Positions 35,372 to 44,572 of a stretch of 64,000 nucleotides of DNA are shown here, piece by piece. Origin of the DNA: Emticicia sp. BO119 (GTDB taxonomy: Bacteria; Bacteroidota; Bacteroidia; Cytophagales; Spirosomataceae); NCBI RefSeq assembly GCF_013912375.1, contig NZ_JACETV010000001.1:1178001-1242000 (forward strand). The letters run 5' to 3'. Numbering within the stretch: the first letter of the stretch is position 1; the number at the start of each line of letters is the position of its first letter. The notes under the pieces were generated by a model. It saw only the letters and a list, made by a program, of their open reading frames with translations, did no database searches and had not been told where the DNA came from. The translations under genes were made by a program, and so were the position numbers.

Positions 35372-35849
35372 TCAATAGTAATGATTAAAGATAATCTTAA
35401 GCAAATATCTTCAAAATCAGCCACTTAACAAAAAATAAATTGAACATTCATTTGAACTATCAGAAAAGACTGCCTCAAGAAGACAGTCTTTCAAAACTAA
35501 CGAATATGAAATAAGAAATTTAATGCGCTTTTATAGTAGTTTTTACCCAATTACTTCTAAGATGTGTTTTCCTGGATTATACCTGCAAGTTATCGGGCCT
35601 GATTCTGATCTACGAATTCTGAAAACTGTATGATTTTTTTTAATAGCAGAATCTCGTCAAACTTCTTATCAGGGTTTGGTTATAATTTACTGATTTAATA
35701 CGGGGTTTAATGACCGGAAAGATTGCTTATATGACGAGTAAAAATCAGGTTGGGGTTGCACCTTAACTATAATAAAAGGGGTATGAAAGTATTACAAAAT
35801 TGAAAGGAGTGGAATGAAAAGCCCAGAATGTAGACAAATCTAAGATTAA
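35372..35849. other. Unexplained non-coding block
   Basis: There is no convincing gene in 478 bases between a barrel gene and an HD-domain gene, both leftward. A perfect 8-bp hairpin AAAGACTG/CAGTCTTT stands at 35465-35491. From about 35520 to 35700, all of several short frames on both strands look protein-like but have stops and no start: minus-strand ones include SESGPITCRYNPGKHILEV and NPDKKFDEILLLKK. This looks like a decayed gene or a dispersed repeat rather than ordinary intergenic DNA. Confidence 0.5.
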
Positions 35850-36482
35850 TTAAAGAAGTGTTATTTCTTTGAGTAAATTCTGCCTTGCTTTCGATTCATA
35901 TTTGTCGAAAAAATAATCTGTTTTAAATATTCTTTTCATCTCCAGAAACTGATTTAATACTTTTTTTCTGGCTGGCTTATAAACCATATCAGAATAGATA
36001 CTATATTCTTTTCTTATTCTTTGACTATACTGTTCGTAGAGAAACCAGTCTTTCCCTAAAATAGAAAGGTCTGCATCAGTAAAAAAGTTGGTGTCAGAAT
36101 CCTGGCTAAAAATATGTTTTTGTGTAGCAATAATCTGTTGATAGCAACTGTCAATCATTTTAGCCGGTAATGCAATAGCCTGCAATCTTTTTTGTGCTAA
36201 TTCGGCGCTCTGTTCTTCGTTGGTGCTTTTAAGGACATTGTAAATAATGTCATGATAAAAGAGTGAAAACAAGATAGTATTCCAGTCGTTTATTTGGCTT
36301 CTCACTTCTGTCAGTTCGCTAAGCATATTTTCAAGATGATTCATTGTATGATAATGACGGTCTTTATTTGTATATGCTTTTTCAATTTCATGCCAATAAG
36401 AATTGACCATATCAGATGAGTTAATATATTCCTTCAGTAAATTGATGAATGTTTCTTTAAGAAAACCAATGCTCATTCGCAT
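35850..36482 (-). CDS. HD-superfamily metal-dependent phosphohydrolase-like protein
   Basis: The 210-residue helical protein matches the COG4339 group (predicted HD-superfamily metal-dependent phosphohydrolases). YHTMNHLENML (first metal His region, ~43-53) and LFYHDIIYNV (the HD pair, ~73-82) are visible. The later FFTDADLSILG adds the conserved acidic residue (~140). The substrate, probably a nucleotide or other phosphoester, is unknown. It is a single gene downstream of the FKBP gene on the same strand, 118 bases apart. The ATG at 36482 is used; a second in-frame ATG lies two codons on. Confidence 0.83.
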   Translation of the reverse strand: MRMSIGFLKETFINLLKEYINSSDMVNSYWHEIEKAYTNKDRHYHTMNHLENMLSELTEVRSQINDWNTILFSLFYHDIIYNVLKSTNEEQSAELAQKRLQAIALPAKMIDSCYQQIIATQKHIFSQDSDTNFFTDADLSILGKDWFLYEQYSQRIRKEYSIYSDMVYKPARKKVLNQFLEMKRIFKTDYFFDKYESKARQNLLKEITLL

Positions 36483-36600
36483 TTTTACTAATGGTTATTT
36501 TGTTAAAATACAGTTTTGATATAGCTGTTTGCAATCATAGTTTTTGGAGTAATTATCCTTATTTTTTGACAAAGACAACTACTCCGAATACTCCGAAATC

Positions 36601-37020
36601 TTATTTTACACCAACCAATTCAATCTCAAAAATCAAATCCTTACCGGCTAATTCATGGTTAGCATCTAATTTTACTTTGGTAGCTGATATTTCTCTCACA
36701 ATCACAGGTATTGCCTGCTGGCCGTTGTGCATGTTTAATGTACCACCTATTTCTAATGGAATATTATCTGGAATATCCAGACGGTTAAAAGTGAAAATCA
36801 TATCTTCTTTTATCGGTCCATACGCATCATCAGCAGGAATAAAAACGGTTTTCTTGTCACCGATTTCCATACCCGTTACTCCTGAATCAAACCCCGGAAT
36901 AACCATTCCGCTACCGACTGTAAATTGCAATGGTTGACGCCCTTCTGAACTATCAAAAACTGTTCCGTCACTTAAAGTTCCTTTATAATGTACTTGTACT
37001 GTATCGCCTGATTTTACCAT
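36601..37020 (-). CDS. SlyD-like FKBP-type peptidyl-prolyl isomerase
   Basis: The 139-residue protein is a SlyD-type FKBP, in which the chaperone insert-in-flap domain interrupts the isomerase domain. The FKBP start is VHYKGTLSDGTVFDSSEG with PLQFTVGSGMVIPGFD; the IF domain spans ~65-120 with the usual DDAYGP start. The C-terminus NHELAGKDLIFEIELV is the family end. Unlike E. coli SlyD there is no histidine-rich metal-binding tail. It helps folding at proline bonds in the cytoplasm. Expressed alone with no clear promoter recognised. Confidence 0.93.
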   Translation of the reverse strand: MVKSGDTVQVHYKGTLSDGTVFDSSEGRQPLQFTVGSGMVIPGFDSGVTGMEIGDKKTVFIPADDAYGPIKEDMIFTFNRLDIPDNIPLEIGGTLNMHNGQQAIPVIVREISATKVKLDANHELAGKDLIFEIELVGVK

Positions 37021-37366
37021 AATTATATTTTTTTGGTATAAAGTAAAGTATTAAAATGATTAAATGTTTATACTTATTTAATTTACAAAGTTCTGCAATT
37101 GTTTTTGTTTTTAGGAGTTTATGTTTAAAAAAAGCAATTTTTGTCAGGTATATTTTTTGTAAAATGCTGGTTTATAGGTTATTATGTTTTTGTGCGTTCA
37201 CTTGGCCAGGCAATATCTTTTAACCTGATTTTTTGTAATTTTTATCTCCTGATCAGAAATCGATTATGATTATTAATAGCTCTCATTTTTAGTTTAGTAA
37301 TACGAATTTACTGCTTGAAATTATTTAGAAAAAATTAATAATTTAGGGGTAAAATCTAAACATTGA
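37021..37366. other. AT-rich intergenic region
   Basis: The 346 bases between divergent FKBP and DUF1003 genes are very AT-rich. I see no gene, no long repeat and no perfect TAnnTTTG match; the divergent promoters must be here but are not identifiable by eye. Confidence 0.4.
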
Positions 37367-37753
37367 ATGAAGAAGAAATTAATTGAAGATGAGAAAGCCC
37401 TGAGTTTTGGCGATAGAATGGCTGACAAAATTGCAGATTTTGGTGGTAGCTGGACTTTTATTCTGTCTTTTATGGGATTTTTATTAGTCTGGATTTCATT
37501 TAATATCTACTGGCTAAGTAATAAAGGGTTTGACCCTTATCCATTTATTCTCCTGAATCTTATTCTTTCTTGCGTAGCTGCTTTGCAAGCTCCGTTAATT
37601 ATGATGAGTCAGAATCGTCAGGAGGAGAAAGATCGGGAAAGAGCCAAAGAAGATTTAAGGATTAATCAGAAAGCAGAAGAAGAGATCAGAAGCCTGCACA
37701 GGAAGATAGATTTGTTGATCAAATATCATGAAGAGTTAACAAAGGCAAAGTAA
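37367..37753 (+). CDS. DUF1003 family membrane protein
   Basis: The 128-residue protein has the DUF1003 pattern: a charged start (LSFGDRMADKIADFGGSWTF, residues ~13-32), two membrane helices (~33-52 and ~60-82) joined by a short loop (FDPYPFILLN), and a charged coiled-coil tail of about 40 residues rich in Glu, Lys and Arg. The family is widespread and of unknown function. The length is normal. It is a single gene convergent on proS. Confidence 0.9.
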   Translation: MKKKLIEDEKALSFGDRMADKIADFGGSWTFILSFMGFLLVWISFNIYWLSNKGFDPYPFILLNLILSCVAALQAPLIMMSQNRQEEKDRERAKEDLRINQKAEEEIRSLHRKIDLLIKYHEELTKAK

Positions 37754-37816
37754 GATTCTATTTGTTTATCTGTAAAAGAAGGGTAGAGGTATTCTGAGGA
37801 CCATACTCAAAAAAGC

Positions 37817-37847
37817 ACGAAAGGCGAACCGGATATCCGCCTTTCGT
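37817..37847. terminator. Terminator between DUF1003 and proS
   Basis: A perfect 10-bp stem ACGAAAGGCG/CGCCTTTCGT with an 11-base loop, followed by TATATTT on the plus strand. It lies between convergent stops and is probably used by both. Confidence 0.8.
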
Positions 37848-37852
37848 TATAT

Positions 37853-39328
37853 TTAATATGCTCGGGCAAAAATTACACGTTTCTTAGATGGCTTGCCCGT
37901 TAAAATGCAAGTACCTTCTTCTTCTTTGACATCTAACGGGATACAACGAATAGTTGCTTTTGTTAATTCCTTGATTTTTTCTTCTGTTTCAGAAGTGCCG
38001 TCCCAATGGCAATGTAAGAAACCTCCATTCTCAATTTGTTCCTTAAATTCGTCCCAGGTATTTACTTCAAAAGAGTTTTCTTTTCTAAAATCAAGAGCTT
38101 TCTGATAGATACTTGTCTGAATTTCATTCAATAAATCCTTCACATAAGAAGCAATTCCATCGAGAGAACGTGTTTCTTTGGTCAGCGTGTCTCTACGGGC
38201 TACTTCAATTACTCCGTTTTGCAAATCTCTCATGCCTATTGCCATACGCACTGGAACCCCTTTCAGTTCGTACTCAGCAAATTTCCAGCCAGGACGTTGT
38301 GCATCGCTATCATCAAATTTTACAGTAATGCCAAACGATTTCAATTCTTTTACAATTGGCATCATTGTATCCTTAATAGCAGACAGGTCTTCATCTCCTT
38401 TGTAAATAGGAACAATTACTACATGAATCGGAGCTAATTTTGGAGGCAATACCAATCCATTATCGTCCGAGTGTGCCATAATTAATGCACCCATTAAACG
38501 AGTACTAACACCCCATGATGTTCCCCATACGTGGTCAAGTTTCCCTTCTTTTGACTGGAATTTTACATCAAATGCTTTAGCAAAGTTTTGACCCAGAAAA
38601 TGAGAAGTACCTGCCTGTAAAGCTTTTCCATCTTGCATCATAGCTTCAATACACATGGTTTCTTCTGCACCGGCAAACCGTTCATTAGCTGATTTAAAGC
38701 CTTTCACTACTGGTACAGCCATAAATTCTTCAGCAAAAGTGGCATAAACATCAAGCATTTGTTTGGTTTCTGCCATTGCCTCTTCACTTGAAGCATGAGC
38801 CGTGTGGCCTTCCTGCCATAAAAATTCTGCTGTACGCAGAAACATACGGGTGCGCATTTCCCAACGAACCACGTTTGCCCATTGATTAATCAGAATAGGC
38901 AAGTCTCTGTACGATTGTATCCAGTTTTTATAAGTACTCCATATAATAGCTTCGCTCGTTGGTCTAACTACTAATTCTTCTTCCAGTTTAGCTTCAGGGT
39001 CAACCATCAGGGAGCCGGGTTTATCAGGATTGTTTTTGAGGCGATAATGCGTCACTACAGCGCATTCTTTGGCAAATCCTTCGGCATTTTTTTCCTCTGC
39101 TTCAAACAAACTTTTGGGTACAAAAAGTGGGAAATAGGCATTGGTATGCCCCGTTTCTTTAAACATATCGTCTAAAGCACGTTGCATTTTTTCCCAGATT
39201 GAAAACCCGTAAGGTTTGATAACCATACATCCTCTTACCGCTGAATTTTCAGCCAGATCAGCTCGTTTAACTAATTCGTTATACCATTCCGAATAATTCT
39301 CACTACGTTTTGGAAGCCCTTTACTCAT
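37853..39328 (-). CDS. proS: Prolyl-tRNA synthetase, type 3 (archaeal/eukaryotic-like)
   Basis: ProRS attaches proline to tRNA-Pro. The 491-residue protein is the short ProS type 3 that lacks the editing domain inserted in the E. coli-type enzyme. Class II motifs are visible: [14 protein letters not shown] (motif 1 region), [26 protein letters not shown] (motif 2, shown only by position ~160-185) and [15 protein letters not shown] (motif 3). The anticodon domain starts at ~285, and the C-terminal zinc-like domain ends IFARAY. The ATG at 39328 gives the usual [16 protein letters not shown] start. Confidence 0.97.
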   Translation of the reverse strand: MSKGLPKRSENYSEWYNELVKRADLAENSAVRGCMVIKPYGFSIWEKMQRALDDMFKETGHTNAYFPLFVPKSLFEAEEKNAEGFAKECAVVTHYRLKNNPDKPGSLMVDPEAKLEEELVVRPTSEAIIWSTYKNWIQSYRDLPILINQWANVVRWEMRTRMFLRTAEFLWQEGHTAHASSEEAMAETKQMLDVYATFAEEFMAVPVVKGFKSANERFAGAEETMCIEAMMQDGKALQAGTSHFLGQNFAKAFDVKFQSKEGKLDHVWGTSWGVSTRLMGALIMAHSDDNGLVLPPKLAPIHVVIVPIYKGDEDLSAIKDTMMPIVKELKSFGITVKFDDSDAQRPGWKFAEYELKGVPVRMAIGMRDLQNGVIEVARRDTLTKETRSLDGIASYVKDLLNEIQTSIYQKALDFRKENSFEVNTWDEFKEQIENGGFLHCHWDGTSETEEKIKELTKATIRCIPLDVKEEEGTCILTGKPSKKRVIFARAY

Positions 39329-39450
39329 AATTATTGAAAAAAATTAAACTTTTATTAATGCAATGAATCTAATAGATAAGATTTTCGTTAATATCTATGA
39401 AAAGCACAATCTTTACTGATTTTAATTAAACTTTCATATAGATTGGCTTG

Positions 39451-39458
39451 CAAAGATA
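39451..39458 (-). promoter_or_regulatory. -7 element for proS
   Basis: Minus-strand TATCTTTG matches TAnnTTTG and gives a leader of about 117 bases. The rest of the 331-base divergent gap (39329-39659) is AT-rich and shows no gene or strong repeat. Confidence 0.4.
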
Positions 39459-39659
39459 AGTTTTTATATTAAGTTTGTCATAGATAATTAGGTTACTTTT
39501 AGGTAGCCGGTAGTCTGAACAAATAAATGTGATGTGCAAAAGAACGTTTGTGAAAATTTTGTTATTTTTTTATTAGTACATACAACCTTTTCCCTCGCTC
39601 AAGCATCATTTACATAGATGAAGTTTATTTTTAGTTCACAATTAATTCTTAAAGATAAA

Positions 39660-40940
39660 ATGAACACTTTCAAATCTTTCAGGTATCTGTCGGTCGCGGT
39701 GCTTTTGGGTACTTGGGGTTGTAGTCAAAAACAAGTTGCTACGAAAGGTGATTACGATGATCTTTACGGCTCATCGAAAGATGCCCCTCAGGTAACTTAC
39801 AGAACATCTTCACAACCTTCAACTTCTTATCAAAATCCTGACTATACAGATAACCTTCGTTACCAAAGAGAAGAAACGCCTGTTCAGACCGAAGGAACTG
39901 ACGAATACTACGATGAGAACTATGTAAACTCTCGTAAAGTACAACGCAGTTATTCATCTGATCCCGGGTACACTTCAGGATTCTCTGATGGTTATCAATC
40001 AGGCTGGAACGATTACGCTTGGAGCCAACCGATGGGTTGGGCAAGCCCATTCAGCCGTTTTGGCTACTACTCACCATTTGGATACAATTCATTCGGAGGA
40101 TATGGTGGATATGGCAGTGGCTTTAGTCTTGGCTTAAGTTTAGGTTATGGATTAGGCTACGGTGGCCTTGGCTATGGTGGTTTTGGCAATCGTTTCTATG
40201 ACCCATTCTGGGGTGGTGGTATGTATAGCCCTTATTATAGTTCATGGTATAGCCCGTTTTACAGCCCTTTTTATAGCCCATATTCATACTATAATTCATT
40301 TTATAGCCCTTATGACTACTATGGTTACGGCTATGGTGGCTATTACGGATACCCTGGTTATGCCTACAATGTTACTTCGGGTGTGGGTGGCTTAGCTAAA
40401 ACTCGTACTTATGGCCCGCGTGATGGCGGCAGAGGTTCGGCATTTTATAATGACCGCTTTAATAATACTGCTATCAGAACTAATGACGGTGGTCGTCGTG
40501 CAGATGGAAATGCAAGAACTTATTCGGGTTCAAATACAGGAAGAAGTTATTCTGGTAATGACGGATACTATGCAACACCAAGAAGAAACGGTTTAGATAA
40601 TTCGTCGTTCAATAATACCCGTAATAATTCTCGTTCAAGTTCAGGTAATGATGCCTACTATGCACGTCCACGCAGAAATGGCGGTTATGATAGTGGAAAT
40701 TCAACGAGATCTTATGATTATAGCCGACCTTCAAACAGCTCTTCTCGTTCATCAGGAAATAGCTGGTCAAATGGTAGTGGTAACTCAAGAGGTTCTGATA
40801 GCTGGTCGAGAGGTTCTTCATCATCTAACTCAAACTGGAGCAGCCCAAGCCGTAGTTCAAGCAGTAGCAGCAGCAGCTCAAGTAGTGGTGGCTCTCGTGG
40901 AGGTAGCAGTAGCGGTGGTAGTAGCCGCGGACCAAGATAG
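39660..40940 (+). CDS. Tyr/Gly/Ser-rich low-complexity lipoprotein
   Basis: The protein of about 426 residues has a probable lipoprotein signal (SVAVLLGTWGC, Cys at ~21). Three low-complexity zones follow: a GF/GY/GG-rich segment (~130-185), a zone of SPFYSPY/YYGYGYGG repeats (~190-235), and a Ser/Asn/Arg-rich tail with two related units containing YSGNDGYYATPRRNG and SSGNDAYYARPRRNG, ending in a long Ser/Gly run. No enzyme domain is seen. Such sequences are typical of surface or matrix proteins and may self-assemble, but this is inference. An ATG at 39618 adds 14 residues before the signal and is less likely. Confidence 0.75.
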   Translation: MNTFKSFRYLSVAVLLGTWGCSQKQVATKGDYDDLYGSSKDAPQVTYRTSSQPSTSYQNPDYTDNLRYQREETPVQTEGTDEYYDENYVNSRKVQRSYSSDPGYTSGFSDGYQSGWNDYAWSQPMGWASPFSRFGYYSPFGYNSFGGYGGYGSGFSLGLSLGYGLGYGGLGYGGFGNRFYDPFWGGGMYSPYYSSWYSPFYSPFYSPYSYYNSFYSPYDYYGYGYGGYYGYPGYAYNVTSGVGGLAKTRTYGPRDGGRGSAFYNDRFNNTAIRTNDGGRRADGNARTYSGSNTGRSYSGNDGYYATPRRNGLDNSSFNNTRNNSRSSSGNDAYYARPRRNGGYDSGNSTRSYDYSRPSNSSSRSSGNSWSNGSGNSRGSDSWSRGSSSSNSNWSSPSRSSSSSSSSSSSGGSRGGSSSGGSSRGPR

Positions 40941-40999
40941 TATTACACTTTTCAAACAATTAGTGCAGAAGGTTTGTTAAGCTCGGTAAGAGTAAACGT

Positions 41000-41013
41000 A
41001 ATAACGCGTTATT
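41000..41013. repeat. Perfect 14-bp palindrome
   Basis: AATAACGCGTTATT is fully self-complementary. It lies between the lipoprotein stop and its terminator-like hairpin, and could be a DNA-binding site or chance. Confidence 0.6.
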
Positions 41014-41032
41014 ATACTGTTAAAATATTCAG

Positions 41033-41073
41033 AAACCTCGCTGAATCATAACTGTTTGGCGAGGTTTTCTATT
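41033..41073 (+). terminator. Terminator after the low-complexity lipoprotein gene
   Basis: AAACCTCGC pairs with GCGAGGTTT (9 bp, loop 17 bases), followed by TTCTATT. It lies about 90 bases after the stop and upstream of the FadL-like gene. Confidence 0.65.
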
Positions 41074-41179
41074 GAGAAATTTACTTTGATAAATGTACCC
41101 TTAATCAGGAAGAATGATAAAACAACTACTCGGATTTTATCCAGGTTTCAATTCTTCAATCATAAAGTTTTTTAAAAAA

Positions 41180-42712
41180 ATGAAAATCTCACGCATTCTG
41201 ATTACAACTTCTCTATTGATGGGAGGAATCGGAGCTAAGGCGCAATTGAGTTTAGGCGGGCATTTTTATGGTGAAGATGCCTTCAGATTCTCTGAAACGA
41301 AAATTTCCGGCTCTGCCCGTATGCAGGGTTTAGGTGGCGGATATGTTTCTTTAGGTGCTGATGCTACTAACAACTACACAAACCCTGCCGGTTTAGGTTT
41401 TTATAATCGGTCTGAACTCAGTATTACACCTGTACTTAACTCTGTTAATACTTCATCGGTTTATGCAGGTTCCCAATTTAGTAGAAGCACAACCAGTCCG
41501 AATATTGGTCAATTAGGACTCATATTTAGTAACGGCGGTATTGGTACTCGTAAAAAACGGTCAGCTTTTGCAATCACTTATTCAAGACAAAATAGTTATT
41601 TGTCTGATTTCAGATATTCAGGAACAAATCAGCGTAGTTCAATGGCAGATTTTTTTGCTGAAAGAGCAACACAAAGAGGTGCAGATTCTGGTGTGCTTGA
41701 TGACGAATATGACCCAAACTCAGGAACTGCCGCTACCGCTACTGCTATGTATTATCAGGCTTATCTGATAGATCCGGTGTCAGGAGGTGGGGCTCCTTAT
41801 CGTAAATTAGAAACGAAATTGCCAGTGGATCAAATCGGTGATATTTCATCTACAGGATCAACAAGTCAATGGAATTTAGGTTACGGGATAAATTTTGATG
41901 ATAAAACCTACATTGGTTTAGGTATCGGCTTTGTTCGGCTGAACTATGAAAATGTAACTACACATAATGAACGTTTCCCTACTGGGGTGGTTTTCAATGG
42001 ATTTGAATACGGAGAAGACTTATATGTGCGTGGTAGCGGAGTTAATTTCTCTTTAGGAACTATTTTTAAAGCAACCGAAAATATCAGTATTGGTGCCAGT
42101 TTAACTACCCCTTCATGGATTAGTGTGAGCGAAATTTATAACTCACACGTGATAATTGACCCCAAAGCAGGAAACGGAATTATTCCAACTTCGGCCACAA
42201 CCAATATTGCCACTGATGAAAATGTATTTTCTTACTCATTGACTACTCCATTGAAAGCAAGTGGCGGAGCGACTTTTTTCTTTCCGAATAAGGCAGGTTT
42301 TATTACCGCTGATGCTGAATATGTCGGCTATAGCAGTATGGGAATTAAAGACCCTGAGGACAATTCATGGAGCTCTGACCAGAAGAGGGCTATCAAAAGT
42401 GCTTATAATGACGTTGTGAATATTAAAGTTGGAGCAGAATATCGTATTCAGAATATAAGGGTAAGAGCCGGGGCAAAGTATATGCCTGATACTTACAAAC
42501 AAAAAGTTGATAAACTTAATCGTGCTCAAACTTTATTTACAGGTGGATTCGGGTATCGGTCATCAAAATTCTTTATTGATTTAGCTGGCGTATTTAATCA
42601 GTTTAAAGGAGCATATACACCATATCAGTTGAGTAATCCTCAAAACTATGGTTCGGCTAATCTGACAACTAAAGGTACAAGTTTTGTGGTTTCGATAGGG
42701 ACTTTTTTCTGA
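41180..42712 (+). CDS. FadL/OmpP1-like outer-membrane protein
   Basis: The protein of about 510 residues starts with a signal peptide (KISRILITTSLLMGGIGAKAQ). The mature N-terminus has the hydrophobic-transporter pattern SARMQGLGGGYVSLGADATNN then YTNPAGLGFY (shown in two pieces), the NPA motif of FadL-type barrels. Alternating strand pattern and many aromatic ends continue to the C-terminal VVSIGTFF, the expected terminal Phe. FadL family members pass hydrophobic molecules through the outer membrane. An earlier ATG at 41114 would place 22 residues before the signal peptide, so 41180 is used. Convergent with aroK across a hairpin. Confidence 0.85.
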   Translation: MKISRILITTSLLMGGIGAKAQLSLGGHFYGEDAFRFSETKISGSARMQGLGGGYVSLGADATNNYTNPAGLGFYNRSELSITPVLNSVNTSSVYAGSQFSRSTTSPNIGQLGLIFSNGGIGTRKKRSAFAITYSRQNSYLSDFRYSGTNQRSSMADFFAERATQRGADSGVLDDEYDPNSGTAATATAMYYQAYLIDPVSGGGAPYRKLETKLPVDQIGDISSTGSTSQWNLGYGINFDDKTYIGLGIGFVRLNYENVTTHNERFPTGVVFNGFEYGEDLYVRGSGVNFSLGTIFKATENISIGASLTTPSWISVSEIYNSHVIIDPKAGNGIIPTSATTNIATDENVFSYSLTTPLKASGGATFFFPNKAGFITADAEYVGYSSMGIKDPEDNSWSSDQKRAIKSAYNDVVNIKVGAEYRIQNIRVRAGAKYMPDTYKQKVDKLNRAQTLFTGGFGYRSSKFFIDLAGVFNQFKGAYTPYQLSNPQNYGSANLTTKGTSFVVSIGTFF

Positions 42713-42766
42713 TAATAGTCTTACAAAGATTTGCAATAACTAATGAAATACAAATAGATTGAAAGC

Positions 42767-42797
42767 GAAATGACAACCCCTTTGGAGTTGTCATTTC
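42767..42797. terminator. Terminator between the FadL-like gene and aroK
   Basis: A perfect 11-bp stem GAAATGACAAC/GTTGTCATTTC with a 9-base loop, then TGTTTTATT on the plus strand, between convergent stops. Confidence 0.8.
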
Positions 42798-42801
42798 TGT
42801 T

Positions 42802-43326
42802 TTATTGAATCTTTTTAGCAAATTCAGCCTCTAATATCCATAATATAGCATTGGGTTCTGTATCACCTTCAATGGTAATATCAGCTTTTGTGTAGAAAGG
42901 AAGACGTTCGTTGTATTTGTCGGAAAGTGTACTTAATAAATCTTTATTTTCGAGGTCATACAATGGTCTTTCATTTTTCTTGGATAATTGCATCCTTTCT
43001 AATAAACGTGCAGGTTTTACATCAAGAAAAATACTTATTCCATTCGCCTTTATGTAGTCAAGCCCATCCAGAAAACAAGGTACTCCACCTCCTGTGGCCA
43101 CTACCAAACGCATATCTTTTTGTATTTTTTTTAACTGCTGATTCTCCACTTTCCGAAAATACTCTTCACCATTTAGGGCAAATATCTCTGAAATTTTCTT
43201 TCCTTCCGCAATTTCAATTCTGGCATCTAAGTCAACAAATTCATATCCTAAACTCCTGGCTAATTGCCTTCCCAAAGTGCTTTTACCTGAAGAAGGCATA
43301 CCAACTAAAAAAATATTCGTCGTCAT
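42802..43326 (-). CDS. aroK: Shikimate kinase
   Basis: Shikimate kinase phosphorylates shikimate in aromatic amino-acid synthesis; aroA, the next step, is 8 kb away in this window. The 174-residue protein shows the P-loop GMPSSGKST (residues 9-17), DLDARIE (Walker-like Asp), EEYFRKVE (shikimate Arg), the GGG motif ATGGGVPCF and the lid arginine region KNERPLYDL. Nothing is missing. The start ATG (43326) is 37 bases after the BT_3928-like gene stop, so the two are probably co-transcribed. Confidence 0.95.
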   Translation of the reverse strand: MTTNIFLVGMPSSGKSTLGRQLARSLGYEFVDLDARIEIAEGKKISEIFALNGEEYFRKVENQQLKKIQKDMRLVVATGGGVPCFLDGLDYIKANGISIFLDVKPARLLERMQLSKKNERPLYDLENKDLLSTLSDKYNERLPFYTKADITIEGDTEPNAILWILEAEFAKKIQ

Positions 43327-43363
43327 TCTGTCTGTTTGGGCGTAATATAATGAGTATCTGTAT

Positions 43364-44473
43364 TTATTTTAATTTATCTGCAATTGTAGCCTTATCAGGA
43401 ATACTATGATTTCCCCATTTTCCTTTTACCACTCCATTTTGTAACAAAATCACACATGGATTTGTTCGCGCCATTGTTTTTAAAACTGTAGCATCGGCAG
43501 TAAAATAGGGAGTTGTTAAATTATTTGCTACACGAAACTCCTCAAATTCGCTTTGTATGGCCGAAGTCAGAATCATTGGTTCAATATTAGTACCTTCAAC
43601 ACTTTTTCCTAAAGCTTTAATTTCAGAAATCTCATCTTTATCAACATCTTTGATTTTCTTAAAAATAAATAATAGTTTATTGCCTGTAAATGTTGAATCA
43701 GTATAGACATTTCCTTGTGAATCATTCACAAAATAGTCGGTAATTTTAGGCTTTACTTTATCATCATTCAAGGTAATAGAAGATACATATTTATAAGTGG
43801 TGGTGTCCATCAGGAACTCATTTGATTTTTCTTCCTTCCCAGTTTTCTTATTCAGAAAAGTATATTCAAATATGGGTTTAATGCCTGTTGGTTTCATCTG
43901 GTCAGGAATACTTTTGCCTATGGCGTATGGTAAAAAATCAATAGGAGGTAAATAAAGAATAGCATAGATACCTATTCCGAAGGATATCAGCGTTGCGATT
44001 GCCATTACTGCATGTAAATTTGAATCCTTGTATGTATTTCTGAATATGAAGATGATGAGTATAAGAACTGTAAGGAATATATCTTTATTGAACGATGTCC
44101 AGGGTTTTAGTTTTAAGAAATCACCAAAACAACCACAGTCTGTTACTTTATTGAAATAAGCAGAGTAGAAAGTCAGAAAAGTGAAAAATACAATAATTCC
44201 TAAAAGTAGCCAAGATGTAATTTTCATTCGGTAGGAGAGAAGTGTAGCCACCCCTAAAATGACTTCTAAAGCACAAAAAATAAGCGATAGTACCAGAGAA
44301 TTATGAGCAAAAAACATAAAGAAGCTCTCTAAGTCTGGAATATCCTGAGAGAAAACCTCAAAATATTCTTCCAGTTTGATACCTGTGCCAACTGGATCAA
44401 CTACCTTAACAAAACCGGAAAAAATGAATATAACACCTACAATGATGCGTGCGATTTGGGAAATGAGTTTCAT
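43364..44473 (-). CDS. BT_3928-type DoxX family membrane protein
   Basis: The 369-residue protein has a DoxX/MauE-like membrane domain with four or five helices (~1-170), including GVIFIFSGFVKVVDPVGTG and the CGCFGD cysteine pair (~115) typical of MauE-like disulfide proteins. A C-terminal soluble domain (~190-369) resembles a degenerate thioredoxin fold, ending NPCVILLQNGVVKGKWG, but without a CxxC motif. Bacteroidota genomes keep this gene after DUF1599 and near folP, as here. The function is not established; a redox role at the membrane is plausible. Not fused or truncated compared with relatives as I know them. Confidence 0.85.
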   Translation of the reverse strand: MKLISQIARIIVGVIFIFSGFVKVVDPVGTGIKLEEYFEVFSQDIPDLESFFMFFAHNSLVLSLIFCALEVILGVATLLSYRMKITSWLLLGIIVFFTFLTFYSAYFNKVTDCGCFGDFLKLKPWTSFNKDIFLTVLILIIFIFRNTYKDSNLHAVMAIATLISFGIGIYAILYLPPIDFLPYAIGKSIPDQMKPTGIKPIFEYTFLNKKTGKEEKSNEFLMDTTTYKYVSSITLNDDKVKPKITDYFVNDSQGNVYTDSTFTGNKLLFIFKKIKDVDKDEISEIKALGKSVEGTNIEPMILTSAIQSEFEEFRVANNLTTPYFTADATVLKTMARTNPCVILLQNGVVKGKWGNHSIPDKATIADKLK

Positions 44474-44572
44474 AAATGAATAAGGTATAGTTTCAGTATC
44501 AGTAACAATCAGGCAAATATAATGTGCAGGAGTAAAGCCAATTGTTAATCACTTGTTAAACATAAAGGAAAT

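Noticed and set aside
36491-36937. Open frame of 148 codons opposite the FKBP gene
   Set aside because: It is the antisense shadow of slyD-type codons and the upstream gap; the minus-strand protein has clear motifs.
42888-43409. Open frame of 173 codons opposite aroK
   Set aside because: It is an antisense shadow; aroK has complete motifs on the minus strand.
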